NCBI GenBank assembly: GCA_944989445.1
Contig: CALYLW010000013.1
Span: forward strand, 96,566 to 160,565
Direction of reading: 5' to 3'
DNA: 64,000 nucleotides
Source: Ampullaceana balthica
Taxonomy: Eukaryota > Mollusca > Gastropoda > Lymnaeidae
A program made the position numbers and the translations under genes. The notes below the pieces were generated by a model. It had not been told where the DNA came from and searched no databases. It was given only the letters and a program-made list of their open reading frames with translations. Positions 33,425 through 44,177 of this stretch are shown one piece after another (within the stretch, counting starts at the first letter, position 1; the number at the start of each line of letters is the position of its first letter).

Positions 33425-33832
33425 ACCACACGAAACTCAGCACATTAGAAACTCAGGCCATTAGAAACACAGCACGTTAGAAACGCAGCACATTAGAAAC
33501 ACAGTACGTTAGAAACACAGCACGTTAGAAACGCAGCACATTAGAAACACAACACATTAAAAACGCAGCACATTAGAAACACAGCACATTAGAAACACAG
33601 CACATTAGAAACACAGCACATTAGAAACACAGCACATTACAAACACAGCACATTAGAAACACAGCACATTAGAAACACAGCACATTAGAAACAGCACATT
33701 AGAAACAGCACATTAGAAACAGCACATTAGAAACACAGCACGTTAGAAACACAGCACATTAGAAACACAGCACATTAGAAACACAGCACATTAGAAACAC
33801 AGCACATTAGAAACACAGCACATTAGAAACAA
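33425..33832. repeat. 15-16-bp minisatellite at the exon 7 acceptor, about 26 copies
   Basis: Unit AAACACAGCACATTAG. On the gene strand it reads CTAATGTGCTGTGTTT, holding a branch-point-like CTAAT and a T/G-rich tract, and lies within 12 bp of the acceptor. Confidence 0.93.
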
Positions 33833-34009
33833 GACAAGTGTTCAGTACAAATATTACATATTACATACAGTGGATAGTAATAGTTTACTTTTCTTAAAGA
33901 ACATATTCATTAACTTTAAAAAACCAGAAGAAATGTACATTTAATATTTTCATATACCTCTAGGCGACTCTAGCAAGCTCTTCTTATGTAACATAAACAA
34001 TCAAATACC

Positions 34010-35232
34010 TCTCGTAGGTCCACCTATAGTAAACTATCACATACCACTAGTAGGTCCAAGTATAGTAAACTATCACATACCACTAGTAGGTCCAACTATA
34101 GTAAACTATCACATACCAATAGTAGGTCCAACTATAGTAAACTATCACATACCACTAGTAGGTCCAACTATAGTAAACTATCACATACCACTAGTAGGTC
34201 CAACTATAGTAAACTATCACATACCACTAGTAGGTCCAAGTATAGTAAACTATCACATACCACTAGTAGGTCCAACTATAGTAAACTATCACATACAACT
34301 AGTAGGTCCAAGTATAGTAAACTATCACATACCTCTAGTAGGTCCAACTATAGTAAACTATCACATACCACTAGTAGGTCCAACTATAGTAAACTATCTC
34401 ATACCACTAGTAGGTCCAACTATTGTAAACTATCACATACCTCCAGCAGGCCCACCTATTGTAAACTATCACATACCTCCAGCAGGCCCACCTATTGTAA
34501 ACTATCACATACCTCCAGCAGGCCCACCTATTGCAAACTATTACATACCTCCAGCAGGCCCACCTATTGTAAACTATCACATACCTCCAGCAGGCCCACC
34601 TGTAGTTAACTATCACATACCTACCGCAGGCCCACCTGTAGTTAACTATCACATACCTCCAGCAGGCCCACCTGTAGTTAACTATCACATACCTCCCGCA
34701 GGCCCACCTGTAGTTAACTATCACATACCTCCCGCAGGCCCACCTGTAGTTAACTATCACATACTTCCCGCAGGCCCACCTGTAGTTAACTATCACATAC
34801 CTCCCGTAGGCCCACCTGTAGTTAACTATCACATACCTCCAGCAGGCCCACCTGTAGTTAACTATCACATACCTCCCGCAGGCCCACCTGTAGTTAACTA
34901 TCACATACCTCCCGCAGGCCCACCTGTAGTTAACTATCACATACCTCCAGCAGGCCCACATGTAGTTAACTATAACATACCTCCCGCAGGCCCACCTCTA
35001 GTTAACTATCACATACCTCCCGCAGGCCCACCTCTAGTTAACTATCACATACCTCCCGCAGGCCCACCTGTAGTTAACTATCACATACCTCCCGCAGGCC
35101 CACCTATTGTAAACTATCACATACCTCCAGCAGGCCCACCTGTAGTTAACTATCACATACCTCCCGCAGGCCCACCTCTAGTTAACTATCACATACCTCC
35201 CGCAGGCCCACCTCTAGTTAACTATCACATAC
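34010..35232. repeat. 36-bp minisatellite carrying the exon 6 donor, about 34 copies
   Basis: Gene-strand unit GTGGGCCTGCGGGAG then GTATGTGATAGTTAACTACA. The real exon 6 end is GTGGTCCCGCAGGAG then GTATGTGATAG. Units near the exon are closest; from 34,010 to 34,400 they are a diverged form with GGTATGTGATAGTTTACTAT. The 184-codon frame across it is an artefact of the 36-bp period. Confidence 0.95.
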
Positions 35233-35324
35233 CTCCTGCGGGACCACTTTTACGGGAGATGAATTTATCGTTTTCAAGCGTGTAACAGTTTCCGTAATTT
35301 GCTGAGTGACGTCTGGTAAAGTTC
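35233..35324 (-). CDS. DEG/ENaC exon 6: NYGNCYTL segment
   Basis: 92 bp, acceptor AATGTAG, donor GCAGGAG then GTATGT. A Lys codon is shared with exon 5. Encodes NFTRRHSANYGNCYTLEND and on to SRKSGPAG, with a Gly codon split to exon 7. This matches the family pattern of a Cys-x-Thr-Phe/Leu-Asn segment followed by Gly-Pro and the GL...L stretch of the next exon. The donor junction is duplicated in the 36-bp minisatellite immediately downstream. Confidence 0.88.
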
Positions 35325-35842
35325 CTACATTGAACAAAGAAAGATTATTTGGGTTACCGTGGCATTAGGACTCAATCCTTCTGGGAAAATACTGAAATTC
35401 ACATATATTTGATTGGTTCCAGTAAACATTTCAACTCACCCTAAAATACACTTGCGACCAGCGAATGAACATTTCAACAACATGTCATCCAGCTGGTGAC
35501 CAACATCCTCACGAGTTTTTCTGTCAATAAATAATAATTTCTTTTTAAAAAATTTAGTGAGTAATTCATCCAATCTTCATGTGAATGTACGTGTGTGTGT
35601 GTGTGTGTACATGTGAGTGTACGTGTGTGTATAGGGGTCTGGGTTGTCATAATAACAATATTGAAAACAAGATTTAAATGTACAATTCTTTCAGCCAATC
35701 AAACGAAAGAACACAAAAGTTGACCATCAATAGAATGAAGTTATCTTATCTTATCTTATCTGATCTGTTACCGACATTCCTTGCATTTTTATTGGAGTTT
35801 TCAAATGTTGTTAGTGTGTTAGTTTTACTGGTTTCCTTAGGC
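35325..35842. other. intron sequence with GT and TCTTA microsatellites
   Basis: A GT-rich tract at 35,593-35,635 and four TCTTA-like units at 35,743-35,765, the latter resembling the tail of the local SINEs. Nothing else recognised. Confidence 0.5.
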
Positions 35843-37315
35843 CAGTGGTCCCCAACCTTTTTATCGCAGCGAAATGGTCAAAGTTTGATAATTTTACCGC
35901 GGCCCACTGACCGGGGTGTGCGGTGGCGGTGGCGTTGATTTTGTATAGTTATTTTAGATTGTTTTGATTTGATAGTTTTAATTTAATTTTACTTAAGCAT
36001 GCACTCAAAATAAAATACAAATACCCTTAACTTGTTTTTCTGTAACGAGGCGGTTCAATCTGATGGTAATATGAGACAATGACACCCGAAGTGTGTTGCT
36101 TATGTCATGTTTATTCCATTGTTTCGTTTCGGTTGCTGTCACTGCAGAAAAACTCGCTTCACATAGATAGAAAATGGCAATAGGAATTCACCATGTTGGA
36201 AATCTCAGGATATTCCGCCATTACTTTAAATTAGATGACTGGAAGAGTTGTTTTCTCAAACGTAGTTTTCAGGCCACCGTCATTTGCAATCTTGAACCGC
36301 TGAACTTCTTCTTGTACAGACATGCTAGATTCGTTTGATCTATCGACAAATGGGTCCCGGATCAATTCCTTACCAGTTCGTGAGTCTTTCGTTAAGTTGT
36401 CGTCGCGCTTTGGCTCTTTCTAAAGCAAAGACAGATGATCGTGCACCAACTGGGACAATGAATGCTCAGAGCTGATCGTGCACCAACTGGGACAATGAAT
36501 GCTCAGAGATGATCGTGCACCAACTGGGACAATGAATGCTCAGAGCTGATCGTGCACCAACTGGGACAATGAATGCTCAGAGATGATTGTGCACCAACTG
36601 GGACAATGAATGCTCAGAGATGATCGTGCACCAACTGGGAAAATGAATGCTCAGGCTCAATCTCACCTAGAAGTCCCGCTAAAGTTTGAAACTTTTCCAA
36701 TTGCCTCTCTTAACGCGCCATCCCCACAACTCAAGTTTGGCTTTTTTTAAGCATAGCTAATGTGTCAGTCAACTTGAAAACAGTTTTCATTTTCCCCTGA
36801 AGGGACAGACTGAGTTTATTGAGCTGGCTGAATATGCCACACAGGTACGCCAGTTTTGCTGACACTAGCGTCAACAGAAGACGCTTTCAAATCACGTCAT
36901 TGATGATGTATCAATGAAAGTTCGGAAAACAAATAAACAAAAAATATATTTAAAAATACGGAAACAGGAGTATATCAGCTTGCCAACAGACCAGCATGGT
37001 CTGTGGACGCAATAATCTAAATAAGACAAGACAGGCCAACACGTGTGACCCATTAAAAGCGCGCACGACAAAAGAGCAGAATCTAGAGAGCGCCGACATA
37101 AGAGCGTAAAAGTTGACTGTAGGCGGTTGTTCCGATCTGCGGTAATGTGTCATTGATGTTCGTATGACGGGGTGTCGCCAGAAAGAGTTACCATTTCGGG
37201 CCCCTTGTTTATGGAAAGACGCATAATCCAAAGAGAAATACACCACTCTAAATAAAATATAAATAATTTAATATTCGATTGTACCGGTCCCCAGCCCGGG
37301 GGTTGGGTACCACTG
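35843..37315 (-). mobile_element. hAT element (ZBED-type transposase remnants)
   Basis: Starts CAGTGGTCCCCAACC and ends GGTTGGGTACCACTG, with a perfect 8-bp duplication CCTTAGGC (35,835-35,842; 37,316-37,323). The minus strand shows decayed transposase: KLAYLCGIFSQLNKLSLSLQ and GKMKTVFKLTDTLAML, then MAEYPEISNM and VIVSYYHQIEPP pieces. It contains a 37-bp tandem repeat (36,437-36,660) and a SINE tail fragment at 36,975-37,018. Confidence 0.9.
36430..36662. repeat. 37-bp tandem repeat inside a hAT transposase remnant, 6 copies
   Basis: Unit GATCGTGCACCAACTGGGAC then AATGAATGCTCAGAGCT. The 37-bp length is not divisible by 3, so it disrupts the old frame. Confidence 0.9.
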
Positions 37316-37760
37316 CCTTAGGCAACCCATTCCACGCCCGAATTCTTGACAGGAAGAACGAGAATTACTACAGCGTCATGTTTTTATGATTTTAAAAAAA
37401 GTTTATTTGGATCAGTAGCATCAGTATCAGAAGACTTTAGAGTAATTATGGAGTTTGAAGTTTTAACAGTAGAAACATTCGCATATTTCAATACGGTTCC
37501 TTCATTAATTGTGTTCCCTTTGCTTTTGTTTAATTTTTTACACCATTATTTTTAACTTTCATAAATGTTTGCCAGCAATGAGGAATTAGCCACCCCAACA
37601 AAGTGCTTCACAGAAGAATTGGTTGGCTCATGTTTGAAATTGATCAGAGTACAGAAATTGTTGCTTTACAAAAAGCAGTCGTTGTCAAATTTAAAGAATT
37701 AATAAAGTTTTCAGCAGATCAGTTTCACGTTCTTATACTAATTAAGTTTCTTGGGTTTTC
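37316..37760. other. unassigned intron sequence
   Basis: No gene seen. Parts around 37,463-37,610 (CAGTAGAAAC..., AATGAGGAATTAGCCACCCC) resemble 38,175-38,330 and the subterminal region of the hAT at 45.4 kb, so it may be an old copy of that family. Confidence 0.4.
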
Positions 37761-37784
37761 AATTCAGTAGCATCATAATAATGT

Positions 37785-38170
37785 ACATCCAGTTCAGAGT
37801 TTCAAGTTTAATGTACATCCAGTTTAGAGTTTCAAGTTTAATGTACATCCAGTTTAGAGTTTCAAGTTTAATGTACATCCAGTTTAGAGTTTCAAGTTTA
37901 ATGTACATCCAGTTTAGAGTTTCAAGTTTAATGTACATTCAGTTTAGAGTTTCAAGTTTAATGTACATCCAGTTTAGAGTTTCAAGTTTAATGTACATTC
38001 AGTTTAACGTTTCAAGTTTAATGTACATCCAGTTTAGAGTTTCAAGTTTAATGTACATCCAGTTTAGAGTTTCAAGTTTAATGTACATCCAGTTTAGAGT
38101 TTCAAGTTTAATGTACATCCAGTTTAGAGTTTCAAGTTTAATGTACATCCAGTTTAGAGTTTCAAGTTTC
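37785..38170. repeat. 30-bp minisatellite, 13 copies
   Basis: Unit AATGTACATCCAGTTTAGAG then TTTCAAGTTT, exactly 30 bp, very homogeneous (one GTTTAACG variant). Multiple of 3, hence a long spurious plus-strand frame. Confidence 0.95.
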
Positions 38171-38295
38171 GGCAGTAGAAACGTTTACATATTTTAGGAT
38201 AGGTCCTATAGTACTGAACTCAATTTATTAATTTCGTTTTTTAATTATTTTAATATATTTTTAAAAATGTTTTTAAAATGTTCATTTTTAGAAGC

Positions 38296-38364
38296 TAATT
38301 AACGACGAGGAACTTGCCGCCCCTAAAAACAGTGCCATCCTGCCTCCTTCTTGTTACGCCACTG
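38296..38364. mobile_element. fragment of a hAT terminus
   Basis: Ends CTTGTTACGCCACTG, related to the GCTACGCC terminus of the element at 45,361-47,691, and has the same subterminal AGGAACTTGCCGCCCC. The matching other end was not located with certainty. Confidence 0.55.
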
Positions 38365-38399
38365 ATTTTTTACTGGAAAGACTAACTCAATTTATTTTT

Positions 38400-38805
38400 C
38401 TCTTTTAGCAATTTATCGGTCTTTTTGTAAGATTTTGCTGTCTTGCTCAGATTTAATTGTTCTATAGATTATACAAGGATCTGTAAATAACCTAATTTTA
38501 CTTCCTGAAGAGATGGTATTGGGTAAATCATTTGTGAAACTCCTGAGTTAACAGTTATTTCTGTTGATTTACATCCATTAATTATTACAGTTTTCTCTCT
38601 ATCTTAAAGGAAATCTTGGATCCCTTGCAGTATGGGACCATTGATTTGGGCCAAATTAAATACGTTTGTTTTATTAAACTACAGTGGTGAACTAAGTCAA
38701 ATGCTTTTGAGAATTCCAGTAATATTGTATCTATTTGATTATTATAATTCAAACCTTTTGACAAGAAATCTGTTTACTGTTAGACCAAATAGTTGTGTTT
38801 CGAGT
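38400..38805 (-). pseudogene. CR1/L2-like LINE reverse transcriptase fragment (3' part)
   Basis: Minus-strand pieces KAFDLVHHCSLI (RT motif with Asp), then NDLPNTISSGSKIRLFTDPC and YRTIKSEQDSKILQKD, corresponding to the palm through the FADD box (here FTDP). Many stops. It continues the fragment at 43,607-43,965; the two are separated by a 4.8-kb insertion. Confidence 0.72.
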
Positions 38806-38934
38806 GGGGCTGTCAATATTGTTGAAAAATGCTGCCCATGTACCCGTCAAAATATCGAACCTGTACCCGAGTTAGCCGTTCGAAACGCGCATACTTTTCG
38901 CCGTCATGACCGAAATATCTTATCTTATCTGTTT

Positions 38935-38972
38935 ACAGACGCTCCTTCTATACAGAAGATTATTGCGTACAA
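38935..38972 (-). mobile_element. SINE tail fragment
   Basis: CAGACGCTCCTTCTATACAG then AAGATTATTGCGT is the inverse of the 3' tail of the SINE copies at 41.65 and 48.9 kb. Confidence 0.6.
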
Positions 38973-39496
38973 TGCAACCTAGCCACCATCCATGCTCCTC
39001 ATTTCACATAGTAACCTACGTTATGCGTCCAGTAACATTCTACAGTATACTCTCACCTTTTTGCGGTTCCCTATTCACGACCGCGCATAATCGTGGGTTA
39101 GGTTCATAACACTATCGCATCGTACTGTACAGTACTATATAATTATTACCTGAACGGTGAGTACTGTATTTATTTTATCTGTTTCCCTTTAAATTTGTTC
39201 CATTTTCTGTTAATTCTAATACATATGTTGTACGCATAGAAATTGACTTTACGGTACAATAACACTGTAAGGGTAACTTTGCTATGCGTTGTTGCTGTAC
39301 TCCTGTACTTAAGTTTCTTTTTGTTTAAAATAATTGATTCAGTGCAAGATTAAAATATCATTACTACATTAGTGAAATACACAACTGGATGCAATATTAC
39401 TACATTATTACTGTATTAATGAGTAAGTGTGTCTTTATAAAGTATTTGGGAAGCATATAGTACCGTATATAATATAACACATAGGCCTTTAATTAA

Positions 39497-40428
39497 ACAA
39501 CCCCGTAAAAACAAAGTTTTTGACTATAATCCCTTATTTATGAGACATAACTAAAAGTATTGACTATGTTCAAAAGCGACAAACATTTACAGACTGAAAC
39601 CGACTGATCTCCCCTTGATGTAAAATCAAAGGAGGGGGAGGTGAGGTCATCGATGGCTGGCGTGAACTCAAGCAAAGGACGCGTGATTGCAAACGAAAAC
39701 AGACGCTACATTGAGTTGTATAGAGATAAACTAAAAATGCATTCATTTAATTACGGTTCATGTGATCAATCTGAATTTTTGAGACGATGCATTGTTAGGT
39801 GACACGAGTCTATGTGCAAAAGTTTAGCTCGATAGCCTCACGGGAAGTGTGTCATTTTTTACTTTTGTTTTTCCGCCCGCCCGCGAACGACAAACAGAGC
39901 GATGACGACAGACAAGAAATCGAAGTTAGGCTAATATAAGGGATTTAACAAAACAACCCCGTAAAACAAAGTTTTTTACTATAAATCCCTTATATATATG
40001 AGATATAGCTAAAAGTATTGATTATGTTCAAACGCGACAAACATTTACAGACTGACACCAAGTGATATCCCCTGGCTTTAAAACGGGGGAAGGGACGGGA
40101 GGGGGTGTGGACATCGATGGGTGACGTCAACGCGTGAACTCAACTGGCACGGGAAAGAAAAACAATAACAAACCGTGAATTTGAATTACATATTTTATAT
40201 AGATATAAACTAAAAATGCATTAATTTAATTAGGGTACGTTGGATCGATCTAAAATTGTGACACGATACATTGTTTGGTGACACGAGTCTATGTGCCAAA
40301 TTTCAGCTCGATGGCATCATGGAAAGTGGGTAATGTTTTACTTTTTTTCTGCCCGACGTACGAAAAGATGACGACAGACAGAGAGAGATGACGACAAGAT
40401 TTCGAAGTTAATATAAGGGATTTAAAAA
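39497..40428 (+). mobile_element. two head-to-tail copies of the short asymmetric-inverted-repeat element
   Basis: Copies at about 39,497-39,947 and 39,951-40,428. Each starts CAACCCCGTAAAA and ends AATATAAGGGATTTA. Their inner parts (for example GATCGATCTAAAATTGTGA and GTGCCAAATTTCAGCTCGA) match those at 12.5, 21.2 and 52.6 kb. Confidence 0.8.
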
Positions 40429-41487
40429 CTGCATCCAATTTTGCGGTTTGTTGCTTTTCGTAAAGGGGGGGGGGTGTAAAGTAAAGAACTTAACACACCT
40501 GCCCCGCGAATAGCGAGGGAATAGTGTATTGTGAACTTGAATGCTCCAAAAAGTTCACGGACCTGGGTACAGCTGCAGTTGGTTCATAACTTCATGCGTA
40601 GCGGCCTGATGGCGTTTGATCGAGCTTGTGTTGCCGCCCTTCACCGACAAAATTGTATCACAAAGATTTTATTTTGCGTGTCTCTGTCAACTCGCTTTGC
40701 GCGTCTCCACACGAGCGACTTCTTACCAATCTTACACTGTTAGTAACTAAATTATTAAAGTTAAATGCAGACTTTGTAGTTGTACTAACCAACACAAGAA
40801 ACACAAGCGAATGGAAAGGGCGCGGGTAATAGGTGTGGAAGGAGAAGTGGGGGGGGGGTATAGATACTTAGAATTGTCTTTAATCAATCGCTAACTCAAT
40901 GTGTTTGTGTATTTCAAAGCAAAGCTAGTGTCCTGTCAAAGAATAAAAGCAAGGGTGTTATTATTAATAACACAATACACTGTCATTTTTATTTATATTC
41001 AGTCCATCCTTATTCTAGATCGTGTTTTCCTTTTTTTGATTCCTTTAAAGCAGTGCTTCTCAAAGTGGTGGTCCGCGGACCGGTGCCGGTCCGTGGACCA
41101 TCACCCGCCGGTCCGTTGAAGTTATCAAGAAATGAAAAAGACAAATTATAATCCTTAAGTTTTCCTTAAGTTTGAGAAAAAAATTAACAACAAGAAAATG
41201 TATCAAATTGTCACCCCGCGTCGTTTGATGGTGACATGAAAGCGACAGGGATCTCACCGCCGGCTCTCTTGTGGGATGCCTGTCTGTCAATTTGGCAATT
41301 CTGATGGTCTATGCGCGATAACAAAATAAGGATGACTTGAAGGAAAAGTATTTCTTACCTACTTCATTAAAAACAAATACAGCTAGTTCTAAAATATACA
41401 ACGCCATTCACGATTGATACATTGTTGGCAAAGGTCAGATAGAATTTAAATATTGTGTTGGTGTGTGTACGTATTGCGCTGTGGCCA

Positions 41488-42788
41488 TGACTGGGTGTCA
41501 TTCCGGAGTTGTAAACAAGGTTAAGGAATTAGCCCCAGAGTTAACAAACTGTTTTATTCACCGTAAAATTTTCTCCACCAAGCAAATGTCAACAGAACTA
41601 AACAACGTGTTTAGCGAAGTTGTAAAAAGTGTGAACTATGTCAAGACGCGGTAGTCGAGTGGCAGCGCACTGGACTGTCGTACCGTTGGTCACGGTTTCG
41701 AATCCGGGGCTAGGGCGTCCCTGAGTCGCCCAGCTCCGAATGGGTACCTAACACTACATGTAGTTAGGCGGCTGGGTAATGCGTGGAACCCACAAAGCCG
41801 TGGCCTGTGAACGCTGCATCACTTGCCAACAGATCATCTGTCATGGTCTGTGGACGCAACTATCTTCTGCATAGAAGGAGCGTCTGTATAGATAAGTCAA
41901 GTCAAGTCAAGACAAATGCTTTAAATTCAATATTATTTGCTGCACTCTGTGCGGAACACAAACGGCTCTTACTGCATGCTGATTTGCTTTGGCTTTCTTG
42001 AGGCAAAGTACTGTCAAGAGATTTTGAATTGTGCAGCGAGCTCGACCAGTATCTATAGGAGAAAAAGCCAGATTGGTCTAAACTATTTCGAAATTCGAAT
42101 CGAACAGCAAAGTTGGCTTACCTGTCTGATATCTTTGCCATTTTAAATCAGTTAAAAATCACCATGCAAGTAAGGATGTCTTCAATATTTACAATGGCAG
42201 ACAAGATTGATTGACATAAACGCAAGTAGCAGCAAGGACGAGTCGAGTTTCAGCAGATTGTTTCTTTCTGTTTCACAATTTGGCAACAACTATCAATAGT
42301 GCAGATGAAGAGCTTAATGTGCCAACACTTCAGAAAGTAATCACTGAGCACTTGACGGAATTAATTGACCGTTTTGAGTTCTACTTTCCAACAGACGATG
42401 ACCCACATAAAGGTACTGGGTGGATACGCAATCGTTTGATTGACTCGAGCGTTGACTTGTCTTTAACTGCTGAAGATAAATTGCTTGAAGTAGCTGCGGA
42501 CGAAGGTTTTAAAATTAATTTCGGAACTCTGACCTCTCCTGCATCCTTTTGGATTCATGAGAGTGCAGAATATCCTGAATTGCCGAAATGGCTCTCACTC
42601 TCAAGGCTCTTCTATTTCCTTCATCTTACCTAAGTGAGACTTGTTTTTCAACAATGAGCATTATTACGACAATGTACAAGAACAGTATGGATGTTAGTTC
42701 TCCACTGCGTGTAGCGGTTCCCTCAATCGAACCAAGACTTGATAAACTTGCAACAAATAGTCAGACTCAGCTGAGCCATTATTTTTAG
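41488..42788 (+). pseudogene. hAT transposase (ZBED5-like), broken
   Basis: Pieces in order: MTGCHSGVVNKVKELAPEL and NCFIHRKIFSTKQMSTELN; after the SINE, NALNSILFAALCAEHKRLLL and HADLLWLS; then ELIDRFEFYFPTDDDPH and EYPELPKWLSL; and, after a frame change near 42,590, the dimerisation region LKALLFPSSYLSETCFSTMS, SSPLRVAVPSIEPRLDKL. The order matches hAT transposases of the ZBED5 type. Stops (for example at 41,999 and 42,634) and the SINE make it non-functional. Confidence 0.85.
41643..41905 (+). mobile_element. tRNA-derived SINE inside a hAT transposase
   Basis: A-box-like GCGGTAGTCGAGTGGCAGC, B-box-like GGTTTCGAATCC. Body with GTACCTAACACTACATGTAG and CTGTGGACGCAACTATCTTC, tail (AAGTC)n. 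GTCAAGAC occurs on both sides as a possible target duplication. It lies between two pieces of the hAT transposase, so it inserted later than the hAT. Confidence 0.88.
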
Positions 42789-43606
42789 TTAAACTTTGAG
42801 CATAAACTTACACATGAACTTATTATAGTTTCTACATTATTGTTTCAAATAAATAAACATGGCTTTTTATATTAAATGTTATGATCTCTTTAACAAAAAG
42901 CAGAGTTATGTGGTGATATAAATTCATTAAAGTACTATCAATTTAAAAACAGGTGAAACAATAACGATGGCTGCCATTAATAACACATTTCTATAAAAAA
43001 TGAAGACTATCGTGAATGAGCATTAAGCAATCAAGGTTTAAGTTTATTCGTTTTCAAAATTGTTTGATGACATGTAAAATAAAACGAACCGAATTCGTGC
43101 TTAATCTTGTGGGGCTTTAGGCCATGTAGGGGCTCATTTTGCTATCACGCCAGTACAGGGAAAATCACGCAGTACGGGAAAATGGTGCACCGATCAATGG
43201 AGCAATGGTAAAAATTCATGCCGGTCCGTCATACGAACAAGTTTGAGAATCACTGCTTTAAAGAACCAAAAACTTTTTGTTTGCGATGTTTGTTTATGTT
43301 CAGAGAAAAAAGATGTATCAAAATACATTGTAGTTTATCGGGACAGTATTTTATTTCCTGTTGACGGGTATTTCTCTTAAGGGTTTTTGTGTTTAACTAA
43401 CAACCAGCTTATTTTTCAAACAAAAAGTTTTCTCTTGATAAATTGTTAACGAACCACAATGTGAATACAGAAGAGACGCACTTTGGCCACCGTTGGTGTA
43501 ATCATTGCAGCCAAATCTTCACGGTTACCCGGGCGGAATTTTACTATCCGTGTAATCGCACGGCAACGGGTACAACCGGATTCCCGGGTACCCGTTGACT
43601 GGCCTA

Positions 43607-43965
43607 GTTTCGAGTAAGTGTCTTTCCTAAAGCCGTGTTGTTTTGGATATAGGACATAATGTTTATCTAGATGGTTAACTATTTTACTAGATAATATGTG
43701 TTCTAGTAATTGACAAGTCTTATTAGTAAGTGAAACAGGTCTATAATTACCAGGGTCTGTTTTATCTCCTTTTTTAAAAAGACTAGTCACATAAGATAGT
43801 TTTCAAATTTTGGGGCCCCTTACACTTGTTTAGAGAGGCGTGAAAAAAAGGTACTTCAAGGTTGCTAAGTTCTAATAGCTTTGCAAACAATTCATCTGAA
43901 CCAGTAGCTTTCTTTATTTGTACGGTTATTTTGGAGTTTATTTATACTTGTCTCATCTACAGTTA
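43607..43965 (-). pseudogene. CR1/L2-like LINE reverse transcriptase fragment (5' part)
   Basis: Minus-strand KKATGSDELFAKLLELSN, then LFKKGDKTDPGNYRPVSLTN, KTCQLLEHILSSKIVNHLD and YVLYPKQHGFRKDTYS, the fingers region of a non-LTR RT. Ends at the GTTTCGAGT repeat that also borders the fragment at 38.8 kb. Confidence 0.82.
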
Positions 43966-44085
43966 TGTTAACACTAATAGAATTTACGCTCACTCGAATA
44001 AGCATCTGTATATGAAGACAACTATAGACTAAACATTATTTTAAGGACGAACTCTTAACTACTTGAAATACGCTTCCATTCTTAC

Positions 44086-44177
44086 TTTGGCATCTTACTA
44101 AACATGTCCCTAAAGATATCCTCGGCTGCGGATGACGATGAGGCGTTTGACTCGGCCTCCCAGCTTCCTTTACCGAA
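44086..44177 (-). CDS. DEG/ENaC exon 5
   Basis: 92 bp, acceptor CCTGGACAG, donor CCAAA then GTAAGA. Encodes FGKGSWEAESNASSSSAAED and then IFRDMFSKMP, with 2 bases of a split codon. The serine-rich stretch is typical of the variable extracellular loop. The acceptor side is copied into a neighbouring tandem array. Confidence 0.72.

Larger units (their letters stand above)
41051..43255 (+). mobile_element. hAT element with ZBED5-like transposase, interrupted by a SINE
   Basis: CAGTGCTTCTCAAA at the left, TTTGAGAATCACTG at the right, perfect 8-bp duplication CTTTAAAG (41,043-41,050; 43,256-43,263). Plus-strand transposase pieces run from 41,488 to 42,788. The 194-bp MITE at 9,751 has the same ends. 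Confidence 0.93.
38806..43606. mobile_element. 4.8-kb composite insertion with 9-bp direct repeats
   Basis: Bounded by GTTTCGAGT at 38,797-38,805 and 43,607-43,615 and splitting one LINE. Edges contain CATGTACCCGTCAAAAT and CCCGGGTACCCGTTGAC, similar in inverse orientation. Family not recognised; it hosts the later insertions listed inside it. Confidence 0.5.

Noticed and set aside
34407..34961. 184-codon WACGRYVIVNY repeat protein
   Set aside because: 36-bp minisatellite in a frame different from that of the adjoining exon; contains copied donors.
42280..42633. Independent host gene encoding a 117-residue protein
   Set aside because: Lies inside a hAT element with target duplications and matches its transposase.
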